Assembly (NCBI GenBank): GCA_017440755.1
Contig: JAFSGP010000036.1
Coordinates: 123,321 to 187,320 of the forward strand
Direction: 5' to 3'
Source of the DNA: Clostridia bacterium
GTDB taxonomy: Bacteria; Bacillota; Clostridia; Oscillospirales; Acutalibacteraceae
DNA: 64,000 nt
Shown here: piece by piece, positions 1 through 7,894 of the stretch
Numbering within the stretch: the stretch's first letter is position 1
Layout of the letters: the number at the start of each line of letters is the position of its first letter
Made by a program: the position numbers and the translations under genes
Notes under the pieces: generated by a model
Told to the model about the DNA's origin: nothing
Database searches by the model: none
What the model saw: only the letters and a program-made list of their open reading frames with translations

Positions 1-79
1 GACGATTGACGTTATGGACGTCGTGGCTGTTGGAGACCTGATGGCGGCTTATATCTTAGATAAGGGGGCGAAGCTGTGA
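1..79 (+). CDS. C-terminal end of an upstream protein, possibly another M42 peptidase
   Basis: An open frame enters from the left edge and ends with TGA at 77-79, leaving about 25 residues. The pattern, a Val/Asp-rich strand followed by an Ala/Leu helix, resembles the end of M42 aminopeptidases, where a short strand and a final helix follow the last metal-binding His. Its stop overlaps the next start (GTGA), so the two genes are translationally coupled. Clostridia often carry M42 genes in tandem, which supports the guess, but too little is present for a firm call. Confidence 0.45.
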   Translation, partial: TIDVMDVVAVGDLMAAYILDKGAKL

Positions 80-1098
80 ACAGAGAGGAATTTGTAACCC
101 TGTGTGAGCTGGACGGTTTGCCCGGCTACGAGAACGCAGTGCGCGATTATATTCTGCAGCAGCTGAACAAATATCCTACACCGAAAGAGATTACCGTTGA
201 TAATATGGGCAACGTCCTGGTGCACCTTATCGGAAAAGAACCTGCTAATAAAGTAGTGCAATTCGATGCGCATATGGACGAGGTTGGCTTTATCGTAACG
301 CATATTTGTGACGACGGAACGTTGCGATTCGCTACCTTGGGCGGCATCAGCGACCAGGCCTTGTTTGGGCATCGTGTCCGCATTGGCAAGCAGTGCGGTA
401 TCATCGGTGGCAAGGCGGTTCATCAATGCAAGGGACAGGAAAAAGAAAAACTCCCTGCTGCCTCGGAGATGTGTATTGATATCGGTTGCTGTGATGCAGA
501 TTCGGCCTGTGCACTGGTCAAAGTGGGAGATGTCGGCACCTTTGATGCCGGTATTACGTGGTTTAACGAAAACATTTTCTGCGGCAAGGCAGTTGACGAC
601 CGAATCGGTTGCGCTCTTCTGCTGGATTTGGCAAAGGAGCAGCCTGCTCGCGATATTTGGCTGTCTTTTTCCGTTCAGGAGGAATTAGGATTGCGCGGCG
701 CAGGCGTAGCTACGGAGCAGATAAAGCCTGATTTTGCCGTAGCCATTGATGCCACCACGGCGGCAGATACCGCCGGTAACAGCGGCGATGATAAGGTTTG
801 CTGCGTTGGGGGCGGTGCTGTGGTTCCCTTTGCGGACGGCGCCACCTTGTACGATTCTGCTCTGCGCCAAAAGGTAAACGCATTAGCGGCGGCCAACGAT
901 ATCTCGGTGCAGGTGAAAACCAAAATTGCCGGCGCCAACAATGCAGGTGCTATGCAAAGACGGCATACAGGCGTATACACGACCTGCGTGTCCCTCCCTT
1001 GCCGCTATATCCATTCACCCTGCTGTCTCGGCAGCGTTCAGGACGTAGAATGCATGCGAAAGTTGCTTAGTTTGTTGGCTGAGGAACTGACACGATGA
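76..1098 (+). CDS. M42 family metallo-aminopeptidase
   Basis: This 340-residue protein has the full set of M42 (glutamyl aminopeptidase / PepA-like, formerly 'endoglucanase M') metal and catalytic residues: H66 and D68 in AHMDEVG, D174/D175 in AVDDR, the catalytic pair E202/E203 in QEELGLRGA, D225 in AIDAT and H313 near the C-terminus (IHSP). M42 enzymes are cytosolic di-zinc or di-cobalt aminopeptidases, usually large tetrahedral oligomers, that trim short peptides. The start is GTG at 76, coupled by a 4-base overlap to the gene before it, and its own stop overlaps the next start (ATGA at 1095-1098), so it lies in an operon. Exact residue preference cannot be told. Confidence 0.9.
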   Translation: MNREEFVTLCELDGLPGYENAVRDYILQQLNKYPTPKEITVDNMGNVLVHLIGKEPANKVVQFDAHMDEVGFIVTHICDDGTLRFATLGGISDQALFGHRVRIGKQCGIIGGKAVHQCKGQEKEKLPAASEMCIDIGCCDADSACALVKVGDVGTFDAGITWFNENIFCGKAVDDRIGCALLLDLAKEQPARDIWLSFSVQEELGLRGAGVATEQIKPDFAVAIDATTAADTAGNSGDDKVCCVGGGAVVPFADGATLYDSALRQKVNALAAANDISVQVKTKIAGANNAGAMQRRHTGVYTTCVSLPCRYIHSPCCLGSVQDVECMRKLLSLLAEELTR

Positions 1099-1832
1099 TA
1101 CGTTTAGCTAAGGAAGGGGACTTCTTGACCCCTCCGAAGGACGAAACGCGTTTGCGTATCCATTCCCTGCGGCGCGCATACGGCTTGGAAGTGCCGTTTA
1201 TTCAGTTTTACAGCGATGGGGAAGGGAGCTTGCTCTGCATCATGGATGGTGTAGCTTTTTTCTCTCCTGCTGCCACCGTTACGGAGGAATGGACGTACTT
1301 TTTAACGGCCAACCCTGCGATTCGAAGCATTCATTGCCCTCAAAATGCCGCGTCTGCGATTGCGGATAGCGGTGAATGGCTGGCGCGTACCGGTGTGGTG
1401 CTTCGCTACGAAGGTGAGAGGGGAGTGTTGCCCTCCAACAGTAATGTTTGTCGCACCCCAAAGCTGCCTGCTGTGTACGCCCTGCTGGCGGAATGCTTTG
1501 ACACCATACAGCCTTTTGATGCTTGGTACGTAGACGTTTCCCATCGGGTACGACACGACTGCTGCCAAATCGCTTGTATCTGCGACGGTGATAGGGTTGT
1601 CAGCACGGCTATGACAGTCGCTGAAACGGAAAGTGCCGCTATTTTAGGGCAGGTGGCTACTGCACCTACCCACAGGCGACAAGGCCTTGCCGCAAAGTGC
1701 GTGTCAGACCTAATTCTCAGATGTAAAGCCGATGAGCTTTACATACTTCCTGTTAATGAAAGAGCCCAAGCACTGTACGTCGGGCTGGGATTTGCCCCTT
1801 GTGATAACTGGGCGGAACTGATTAGAAATTGA
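1095..1832 (+). CDS. GNAT family N-acetyltransferase
   Basis: This 245-residue protein has a C-terminal GNAT fold. The acetyl-CoA loop appears at about residues 194-207 (THRRQGLAAKCVSDL, the Q/R-x-x-G-x-A pattern), followed by an 'LYVGLGF' strand typical of the last GNAT motif. The N-terminal half is poorly conserved and probably forms a second, degenerate GNAT-like domain. It begins inside the stop of the M42 gene and ends 10 bases before the next gene, so it is cotranscribed with both. A role in acetylating peptides or amino acids would fit the neighbours, but the substrate is unknown. Confidence 0.8.
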   Translation: MIRLAKEGDFLTPPKDETRLRIHSLRRAYGLEVPFIQFYSDGEGSLLCIMDGVAFFSPAATVTEEWTYFLTANPAIRSIHCPQNAASAIADSGEWLARTGVVLRYEGERGVLPSNSNVCRTPKLPAVYALLAECFDTIQPFDAWYVDVSHRVRHDCCQIACICDGDRVVSTAMTVAETESAAILGQVATAPTHRRQGLAAKCVSDLILRCKADELYILPVNERAQALYVGLGFAPCDNWAELIRN

Positions 1833-1842
1833 GGAATCCAAT

Positions 1843-3120
1843 ATGAGTATACCTTTCTTTACTGTAGACCCTCGTTTGGAGGAGATATCCGTACAAGCAG
1901 AAGCAAAGGCCGCGGAAGCCTTTGCGAGAATTGACGCCATTACGGAATATAATCAGCAAAAGGTACTGTCCGCCTACATTCGTCATCACGTCAGTGAAAG
2001 TCATTTTGTGGCTACCACCGGTTACGGCTATGACGATAGGGGCAGGGACGCGCTGGACGCGATATTAGCGGATATTATGGGCGCTGAGGACGCTCTGATT
2101 CGCCACAGCATCGTATCCGGCACCCATGCCATTACCATTGCCTTATTTGCTATGTTGCGTCCCGGTGACGTGTTGCTGGCGGCAACCGGCGCGCCTTACG
2201 ATACGTTGGAAAAAGTGATTGGTCACAAAGGGCCTTCGGCAGGCTCCTTGGCCGAATACGGTGTCGATTATCAAGAGGTAGCCTTAACGACAGAGGAAAC
2301 CCCCGATATCGTCGCGATTCAGCAGGCTTTGCGTGAAGAGCCACGGGTAAAGATGGTGCATATTCAGCGCTCCCGTGGCTATAACACCCGCCCGTCGCTG
2401 TCGATTGCGTGGATTGAGCGCATCGTGAAGGCGGTGCGTGAGGTGCGTCAAGACGTCATTATATTTGTGGATAACTGCTACGGCGAGTTTGTGGAAACGC
2501 GAGAGCCCAACGAGGTTGGCGCTGACTTGATTGCCGGTTCGTTAATTAAGAATCCCGGTGGCGGCATCGCTGAGAACGGAGGCTATCTCTGTGGCACAAA
2601 GGCGTGCATTGAGCAGTGCGCCTATCGTATGACCACCCCAGGTTTGGGACGGGAGGTCGGCGCATCTCTGGGACATAATCGTTCGCTGTATATGGGTCTT
2701 TTCCAAGCGCCGCACGTGGTAGGCGAGGCGCTGAAAACGGCAGTATATGCCGCCGCGCTGTTCTCGGCGCTGGGCTACGCGGTATCTCCCACGGTTGATG
2801 AGGCGAGAGCGGATATCATTCAAACGGTGATGCTGCGAAACCCTGACTCGCTTATCGCGTTTTGTCAAGGCATGCAAAAGGGTGCCCCTGTAGATGCCTA
2901 CGTTGTTCCCGAGCCGTGGGATATGCCTGGATATACCAGCCAGGTTATTATGGCTGCCGGCGCCTTTACCATGGGCGCATCTATTGAGCTGTCGGCGGAC
3001 GCACCGCTGCGGGAGCCTTTTGCCGCCTATATGCAGGGTGGTCTAAACTACCACAGTGGCAAAATCGGTGTCCTGCTCGCCGCTCAGTCCATGTTAGAAA
3101 AGGGCTGTTTCACATTATAA
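1843..3120 (+). CDS. PLP-dependent methionine gamma-lyase-like protein (aluminium resistance family)
   Basis: This 425-residue protein belongs to the family annotated as methionine gamma-lyase / aluminium resistance protein (YnbB-like), a fold-type I PLP enzyme. Visible signs are IVSGTHAI near residue 90 (cofactor phosphate region), IFVDNCYGEF near 205 (the Asp that contacts the pyridine nitrogen) and SLIKNPGGGIAENGGY near 230, where the Lys is the likely Schiff-base residue. In other Firmicutes it often lies near glnA or hfq. Here it is last in the peptidase/GNAT operon, which suggests amino-acid salvage. The reaction is not well established for this family. Confidence 0.85.
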   Translation: MSIPFFTVDPRLEEISVQAEAKAAEAFARIDAITEYNQQKVLSAYIRHHVSESHFVATTGYGYDDRGRDALDAILADIMGAEDALIRHSIVSGTHAITIALFAMLRPGDVLLAATGAPYDTLEKVIGHKGPSAGSLAEYGVDYQEVALTTEETPDIVAIQQALREEPRVKMVHIQRSRGYNTRPSLSIAWIERIVKAVREVRQDVIIFVDNCYGEFVETREPNEVGADLIAGSLIKNPGGGIAENGGYLCGTKACIEQCAYRMTTPGLGREVGASLGHNRSLYMGLFQAPHVVGEALKTAVYAAALFSALGYAVSPTVDEARADIIQTVMLRNPDSLIAFCQGMQKGAPVDAYVVPEPWDMPGYTSQVIMAAGAFTMGASIELSADAPLREPFAAYMQGGLNYHSGKIGVLLAAQSMLEKGCFTL

Positions 3121-3183
3121 ATGAAAACGGTCACCCGATAACGAGCGACCGTCTACGTTGAATATCCTCTGTTTTGCACTTCC

Positions 3184-3198
3184 TGTCGAAATTCGACA
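3184..3198. promoter_or_regulatory. Perfect 15-bp palindrome made of two inverted Spo0A-box-like heptamers
   Basis: TGTCGAA, one A, TTCGACA. Each arm equals the classical 0A box. It lies just upstream of a TATAGT hexamer (3201-3206), 50 bases ahead of the methyltransferase start. Binding here would cover the promoter spacer. Whether Spo0A or another regulator uses it is inference. Confidence 0.5.
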
Positions 3199-3247
3199 TG
3201 TATAGTATAGAGGTTTTTAAAGAGATTTTCAAGAGGTTTTGCGAGAA

Positions 3248-3850
3248 ATGAGAGAATTCACTTGCATAGAGCATTATGATGCGCTGATCACTGAAAATAA
3301 TGATCCAATATTAGATGCGGAGCCTTTGCGAAGATATATGGATAAGTGGGACGGGCAGCCGTTTTTAGATATGTTACGCCTAAACCGAAATGACACTGTT
3401 TTGGAGATAGGCGTAGGAACAGGTCGGCTCGCTCTACGGATAGCACCCTATTGTAGCCAATATACAGGTATTGATCTTTCTTGTAAAACGATTGAGCGGG
3501 GGAGGGAAAACCTTTCCGCCCTCAAAAACGCGAAACTTATTTGCGGTGATTTCTTATTTCATACATTCAAAGAAACGTTTGATGTGATTTATTCCTCGTT
3601 GACATTCATGCACATCGAACATAAAGCAGCGGCAATAGAAAAAATCTTCCGCCTGCTAAACACTAACGGAAGATTTATATTATCAATCGACAAATCGCAA
3701 GATACGTTGCTCAAATACGCTGAAAGATGTGTAAAGATTTTCCCTGACACGAAAGAAAACATAATGGATGTATTGCTTAAAACCGGATTTGTGATAGAAA
3801 AGCAGTCAGAAACAGAGTTTGCTCATCTTTTTGCAGCAAAAAAACCGTAA
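3248..3850 (+). CDS. Class I SAM-dependent methyltransferase
   Basis: The 200-residue protein has a Rossmann methyltransferase core: motif I VLEIGVGTGRLA near residue 52, the acidic end of strand 2 (YTGIDLS) near 75, and motif IV FDVIYSSLTFMHI near 116. I chose the ATG at 3248 because the AGAGG at 3232-3236 is 11 bases away, whereas the in-frame TTG at 3239 would sit only 2 bases from it. The gene stands alone between two unrelated units, is visibly more AT-rich than its neighbours, and has a palindromic operator-like site upstream. These are signs of recent acquisition. Substrate unknown; small-molecule methylation is most likely. Confidence 0.8.
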   Translation: MREFTCIEHYDALITENNDPILDAEPLRRYMDKWDGQPFLDMLRLNRNDTVLEIGVGTGRLALRIAPYCSQYTGIDLSCKTIERGRENLSALKNAKLICGDFLFHTFKETFDVIYSSLTFMHIEHKAAAIEKIFRLLNTNGRFILSIDKSQDTLLKYAERCVKIFPDTKENIMDVLLKTGFVIEKQSETEFAHLFAAKKP

Positions 3851-3855
3851 CCCGC

Positions 3856-3942
3856 AGGGGGAAGGATATAATTTCGCCCCCTATAAAATTCAGCTTAACT
3901 ATACTAAATTAATATTTAATGCAGTAAAGGGGAGGCGAAATT
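3856..3942 (+). promoter_or_regulatory. Leader with two competing hairpins masking the ribosome site of the recombinase
   Basis: Bases 3870-3878 pair perfectly with 3934-3942, and the helix continues (one bulged A at 3933) with CCC 3879-3881 against GGG 3930-3932. This buries the GGGGAGG ribosome site right up to the GTG at 3943. An alternative stem, AGGGGG 3856-3861 with CCCCCT 3877-3882, uses the same C-run and would release the ribosome site. The pairing is seen; the switching is inferred. Confidence 0.5.
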
Positions 3943-4944
3943 GTGAATAGTCGGTATTTGGCGGAGTGTCCTGAGGTTTTGCGGGCTTATCTCGGCTATA
4001 TGGAAACAGTTAAAGGCCGTTCCTCTAATACAGTTAACGGGTACTTCATTGATTTACGCACCTTCTTTCGCTATCTTCTGTATCAGCGCGGCTTATGTGA
4101 TTCTTCGAACGAAAATCCGGACATTCGTCTTGTGGATATTCCTTTACTTAAAACGGTTACTTTGAATGATTTGTTTGAGTTTATGAATTACTCGAAAAGC
4201 GACAGAGATAATTCCAACGTAACCCGCGCCAGAAAGGTTTCCAGTCTGCGCCAGTTTTTTAAGTACCTAACAGAGATTACGCATCAGTTAGACGACAATC
4301 CGGCAAAGAACCTAAGTTCACCGAAATTGCCGTCCCGTATGCCCAAATACCTCTCCTACGACCAATCGGTGCAGCTTCTACAACTTACAACCCAAAGCAA
4401 ATACCCCGAGCGAGACTATTGCATACTCACCTTGTTGCTCAATTGTGGTCTTCGGCGCGCGGAGCTGGCCGGCCTAAACCGAACGGATGTTCGCGATGAC
4501 AATACACTTCGCGTAATTGGTAAAGGTAACAAAGAACGCATTCTTTATCTAAACGATGCATGCCAACAGGCCTTAGCGGCGTATTTGCCTAAGCGCCCGT
4601 TGGAAGGCACCAAGGATAAAAGAGCCTTGTTTTACGGAAATACCAGAGACCGTATCAGCCTACAGGGTGTCCACTATATTGTAAAGGGCTACTTGAAACA
4701 AGTTAGTGGTGCCGAGGAATATTCCGCTCATAAGCTCCGCCACACCGCTGCTACGCTTATGTATCAGCAAGGTGGCGTTGACGTATTGGTACTTAAGGAA
4801 ATTCTGGGTCATAAAAATTTGGGCACTACCGAGATTTATACGCATACCTCCAATGAGCAGATGAAACGGGCTGCTGCCGCCAATCCCTTATCCGGCATCA
4901 CTCCTCCCTCTGCTAACAAAAAAAATAAGGAAGGAGCAGACTAA
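3943..4944 (+). CDS. Tyrosine recombinase, XerC/XerD type
   Basis: This 333-residue integrase-family protein has an N-terminal SAM-like core-binding domain (about 1-110) and a C-terminal catalytic domain. The catalytic residues are all present: R171 (GLRRAEL), a Lys in the beta-hairpin (GKGNKER, about 196), H263 and R266 (HKLRH), H290 (LGHKN) and the nucleophile Y299 (EIYTH). Length and motif spacing fit the chromosomal XerC/D group of Clostridia rather than a phage integrase, and no excisionase or phage gene is near. The start is GTG at 3943 behind a strong GGGGAGG. Its stop lies in the loop of a terminator shared with the convergent PBP gene. It could resolve chromosome dimers at dif, but no clear dif site was seen. 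Confidence 0.85.
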   Translation: MNSRYLAECPEVLRAYLGYMETVKGRSSNTVNGYFIDLRTFFRYLLYQRGLCDSSNENPDIRLVDIPLLKTVTLNDLFEFMNYSKSDRDNSNVTRARKVSSLRQFFKYLTEITHQLDDNPAKNLSSPKLPSRMPKYLSYDQSVQLLQLTTQSKYPERDYCILTLLLNCGLRRAELAGLNRTDVRDDNTLRVIGKGNKERILYLNDACQQALAAYLPKRPLEGTKDKRALFYGNTRDRISLQGVHYIVKGYLKQVSGAEEYSAHKLRHTAATLMYQQGGVDVLVLKEILGHKNLGTTEIYTHTSNEQMKRAAAANPLSGITPPSANKKNKEGAD

Positions 4945-4962
4945 TCCGTCTGCTCCTTTTCT
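4931..4962. terminator. Bidirectional terminator shared by recombinase and PBP genes
   Basis: A perfect 11-bp stem (4931-4941 with 4948-4958), a 6-base loop and a T-run on the plus strand. An A-run upstream supplies the T-run on the other strand. Both convergent stop codons, TAA at 4942-4944 and TAG at 4943-4941 on the minus strand, fall in the loop or its edge. Confidence 0.85.
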
Positions 4963-6551
4963 TTTTCTATTAGTTTGTTAATTAATTCACAAGCTGCTTT
5001 TGTTGCACTTTTATGTGTCGTTTCGCAGTCTTCGGCTAAAACGGTAATGATATAGTTTTCATCATTTAGAATAAAATAACCGGTAAACCAGCTTTGTATA
5101 ACCGCTATACCCCCGTTATACTGTCCGGTTTGAGCTGTACCTGTCTTTCCTGCTACAGCAACGCCCTCTACGCTTGCGTTCTGTCCTGTTCCCTCCTCCA
5201 CGACGGAGCGCATCATGTTTTGTAACGTGTGCACCGTGCTTTCGGAGAGCACCCTCTCCCCTCTTTCGTCACCTGCAGCCGCCGTAAGCTCTCCCTTCTC
5301 ATTAACATACCCTTTAAATAGTTGTAACGGTGGTAGATATCCGCCGTTTGCAACAATAGCAGTCAAACGTGCAATATGCAGTGGCGAAAGCAGTAGTTTT
5401 CCTTGCCCAAAGGAGAAATTTGCCAATGCCGCGGGAGTTTTAAGCTCCTGCTCGGAAGGCAGCACTCCCGCAGTCGCGTGCATTCCCTCGATTAATTCTA
5501 TTTCTTCACCCAGCCCCAGTCTGTATGCCATATTCAGTAAAGCGGTTTCTCCCACCTGCTGTGCCAGCTGAATGAAGTATAAATTACAAGATTGCGCAAA
5601 CGCGCTACTCATATCCATAGTTTGATGTCCTAAGCGGTCGTGACAATGAAACGACGTGTTTCCCACAGTCATACCGCCATCGCAGCAATACTCCTGCAGT
5701 GGCGAAACACCATATTCCAGTGCTGCAGCAGCCGTTACGATTTTAAAAACGGAGCCGCAATCGTATAAACGCAAGGCGCGGTTTACCAATGCACCTTCGT
5801 TCTGACGAATGCTTTCTTCTACCGAAAGCGGATGAAAGCTAGGAAAACTGGCACAGGCAAGCACGCTGCCCGTATCCCCGTTCAGCAGAAGAATCGCCCC
5901 TTTATCCACGTGTTCGGCACACTCTTCGGCTATCATCTGCAGTTCGCTATCCAGGGTTAAGGCGACACCGCCCGTTTTGTTATCCAGTGTATTCGTAATC
6001 TCTAACGGAGCAGTCTGCAGATAGCCACCGTTGCCATTAACAGAAAAGGATACGGTAGCCCGTCCCGAATAGGAAGCTAAAACTTCATCAAATGCCGCTT
6101 CAACGCCGGTTACACCCTGTTGACTGCTGTTGTCGAGGTATCCCAAGACGTGAGGAGCTATCGCCTTATCTCCGTAGCGTAGCGGTGTAAGGAACAGCCG
6201 CATTCCTTGCGCTAAGGGGATTGGTTTTGTCAGCCTTGCTATGGCAGGTTCTCCTTTTTCCAGCCGCTCCAGTAAGGATAAATAGTTTGTGGTCGTCATA
6301 GCCCCTTTGACCAAAGAAATCAATTCTTCGTTTGGCAAAATTGCGGCACGATATTCATTCGACTTATTTGTCAAGGGTATCATTTTCCTATCGTATATTG
6401 TTCCGCGCACCGTAGCAACCGTCAGCGTGCGAGTAGCCCCGCCTACGTCGGCCATTTGCGCTCGTTTGGCAGTAATCGCCCATAGGTGTGTGCTAATTCC
6501 CAAAAAGCCGACCATTAAAAGTACAAATAAGCACCATGCTTTTTTACGCAA
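4941..6551 (-). CDS. Class B penicillin-binding protein (D,D-transpeptidase)
   Basis: A single N-terminal membrane helix (about residues 3-24) is followed by a PBP dimerisation domain and a transpeptidase domain with all three active-site motifs: S267-V-F-K270, S321-C-N323 and K469-T-G471. It cross-links peptidoglycan outside the membrane. At 536 residues it is shorter than SpoVD/PBP2x because no PASTA domains follow. I start it at the TTG at 6551, since AAAGGCGG (6566-6559) sits at the right distance; an earlier TTG at 6572 lacks a ribosome site. It follows the U32 gene and mltG, another wall enzyme. The ribosome site lies inside a terminator-like hairpin. A role in elongation, division or sporulation cannot be decided. 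Confidence 0.88.
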   Translation of the reverse strand: MRKKAWCLFVLLMVGFLGISTHLWAITAKRAQMADVGGATRTLTVATVRGTIYDRKMIPLTNKSNEYRAAILPNEELISLVKGAMTTTNYLSLLERLEKGEPAIARLTKPIPLAQGMRLFLTPLRYGDKAIAPHVLGYLDNSSQQGVTGVEAAFDEVLASYSGRATVSFSVNGNGGYLQTAPLEITNTLDNKTGGVALTLDSELQMIAEECAEHVDKGAILLLNGDTGSVLACASFPSFHPLSVEESIRQNEGALVNRALRLYDCGSVFKIVTAAAALEYGVSPLQEYCCDGGMTVGNTSFHCHDRLGHQTMDMSSAFAQSCNLYFIQLAQQVGETALLNMAYRLGLGEEIELIEGMHATAGVLPSEQELKTPAALANFSFGQGKLLLSPLHIARLTAIVANGGYLPPLQLFKGYVNEKGELTAAAGDERGERVLSESTVHTLQNMMRSVVEEGTGQNASVEGVAVAGKTGTAQTGQYNGGIAVIQSWFTGYFILNDENYIITVLAEDCETTHKSATKAACELINKLIEKEKEQTD

Positions 6552-6593
6552 AAAAACACCGCCTTTCAACAAAGATAGGTTGTCCGGCGGTGT
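6549..6593 (-). terminator. Terminator-like hairpin containing the ribosome site and start of the PBP gene
   Basis: On the minus strand, an 8-bp stem (6593-6586 with 6563-6556) encloses a second 4-bp stem (6582-6579 with 6570-6567), followed by seven T residues. The 3' arm is the GGCGGTG ribosome site and the T-run runs into the TTG start (6551-6549). It can end U32 transcripts and also mask PBP translation. Confidence 0.7.
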
Positions 6594-6604
6594 GGTAAAT
6601 TATT

Positions 6605-7834
6605 CTATTGTGTTTGTTTGTTAAATCGCAGTAAAGAGCCTTTTTTTAATGGCTTATCAAAGGGGATCAGAACTCGCATCATCGGGTGATTTGCCGAAGA
6701 TATCGGTTGTTTCTCCTCGTCTAATAGCACTTCCGGTGTAAAGGTGAACGGCTTTCCGCCCGGTTCGAGCACGTCTAAGAGCGCGTTTGGGAAGAAGCGG
6801 TTGCGTTGCGTTGTCAGCAAATACCCGGCTTCCCATCCGTCTACAACCGCTGCGACCTCATAGGCGCGAATGTAGCCGCCCTGCTTTAGGTGCTGGGCAG
6901 GCATACCGTAGTAGAAACCCGTTCCGTAAGGTCTGTGACTGATCTTATTCATTTCCTCAATAATCCATGCCTCGGGAACGTAATCGGCCGAACAGCCGGA
7001 AGCGGCGTAACCGTCCACCGCCTGACGGTAGGCGTTGGCGGTTACGGCAGTATAGTAAAACGTCTTTGCTCGCCCTTCTATTTTAAAGGAAGAAATGCCG
7101 GCCTGCGCCAGCTCTGCTACGTGGGCAATCATATTCATATCATTGGAATTGAAGAGATAACTGCCACTTTCATCTTGTTCCAGCGTCATAGGCAAATCCG
7201 GTCGTGTTTCCTCAACGATGGTGTATTTCCAACGGCAAGGCTGGGAGCATTCCCCGTGGTTGGCATCTCTATCCGTGAGGTAGTTGGAAATGACGCACCG
7301 CCCTGAATAAGACATACAAATAGCCCCGTGAACAAAAGCTTCCAGCTCCAACTCAGGCGGCGTTTTGGCGCGGATTTCCCGTATTTCGTCCATGGATAAT
7401 TCACGAGCGAGCACAACCCGCTTTGCTCCCATATGGTACAGCGCGCTAGCGGTAGCGTGGTTAACCACACCAAACTGGGTAGAAATATGCAGTGCACAAT
7501 GCGGCGCGTACTGTTTTGCTAACTCCATCGTGCCGATATCACTGATAATCAGAGCGTCAACGCCGATAGAGTCCAGATAGGTGAAATATTCCGGCAGTAG
7601 GTCGATATCCTTATTGCGCGGCAAAATGTTGCAGGTAACGTACATTTTCTTACCGCAATTATGCGTCTTTTTCGCCGCCTCAGCTAACGCCTCTCTGTCA
7701 AAATTGGCGCAGGCAGCCCGCATACCGAAATCAATGCCGGACAGATATACGGCATCTGCACCGAAGCGCAGAGCTGCCTCCAGACGTTCCATATCACCTG
7801 CCGGAGACAGCACTTCAGGTATCATACGTTGCAT
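6605..7834 (-). CDS. U32 family peptidase-like protein (TrhP/RlhA type)
   Basis: The protein (409 residues from the chosen start) opens with the family sequence VLSPAGD and contains the U32 signature: HGAICMSYSGRC, a short gap, then GECSQPCRWKY, with cysteines thought to hold an iron-sulfur cluster. Members of this 'peptidase' family act in prephenate-dependent hydroxylation of tRNA U34 (TrhP) or of 23S rRNA (RlhA). In Bacillus the yrrN/yrrO members lie in the mltG (yrrL) region, and here too mltG is the gene just upstream, so a tRNA hydroxylation role is the best guess. The ATG at 7834 follows AGGGAG; an earlier in-frame ATG (7885) falls within the upstream terminator and was rejected. Confidence 0.85.
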   Translation of the reverse strand: MQRMIPEVLSPAGDMERLEAALRFGADAVYLSGIDFGMRAACANFDREALAEAAKKTHNCGKKMYVTCNILPRNKDIDLLPEYFTYLDSIGVDALIISDIGTMELAKQYAPHCALHISTQFGVVNHATASALYHMGAKRVVLARELSMDEIREIRAKTPPELELEAFVHGAICMSYSGRCVISNYLTDRDANHGECSQPCRWKYTIVEETRPDLPMTLEQDESGSYLFNSNDMNMIAHVAELAQAGISSFKIEGRAKTFYYTAVTANAYRQAVDGYAASGCSADYVPEAWIIEEMNKISHRPYGTGFYYGMPAQHLKQGGYIRAYEVAAVVDGWEAGYLLTTQRNRFFPNALLDVLEPGGKPFTFTPEVLLDEEKQPISSANHPMMRVLIPFDKPLKKGSLLRFNKQTQ

Positions 7835-7850
7835 AGTTTCGCTCCCTATC

Positions 7851-7882
7851 AAGAAAAAAGCCGGAAGAAACCGGCTTTTTTG
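7851..7882. terminator. Bidirectional terminator between mltG and the U32 gene
   Basis: AAAAAAGCCGG (7854-7864), loop AAGAAA, CCGGCTTTTTT (7871-7881). Fully symmetric, so it works on both strands. It should cut transcription leaving mltG. Confidence 0.85.
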
Positions 7883-7894
7883 CATGTTATTTTG

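Noticed and set aside
3126..3152. Inverted repeat ACGGTC/GACCGT as a terminator after the lyase-like gene
   Set aside because: Only 6 bp with a 14-base loop and no T-run; too weak to call.
3890..3925. AT-rich near-palindrome as a dif site
   Set aside because: It does not match the XerC/XerD arm consensus and lies in the loop of the recombinase leader.
7835..7885. Longer N-terminus for the U32 protein
   Set aside because: The extra 17 residues would be read from the upstream terminator hairpin, and the ATG at 7834 has a good ribosome site.
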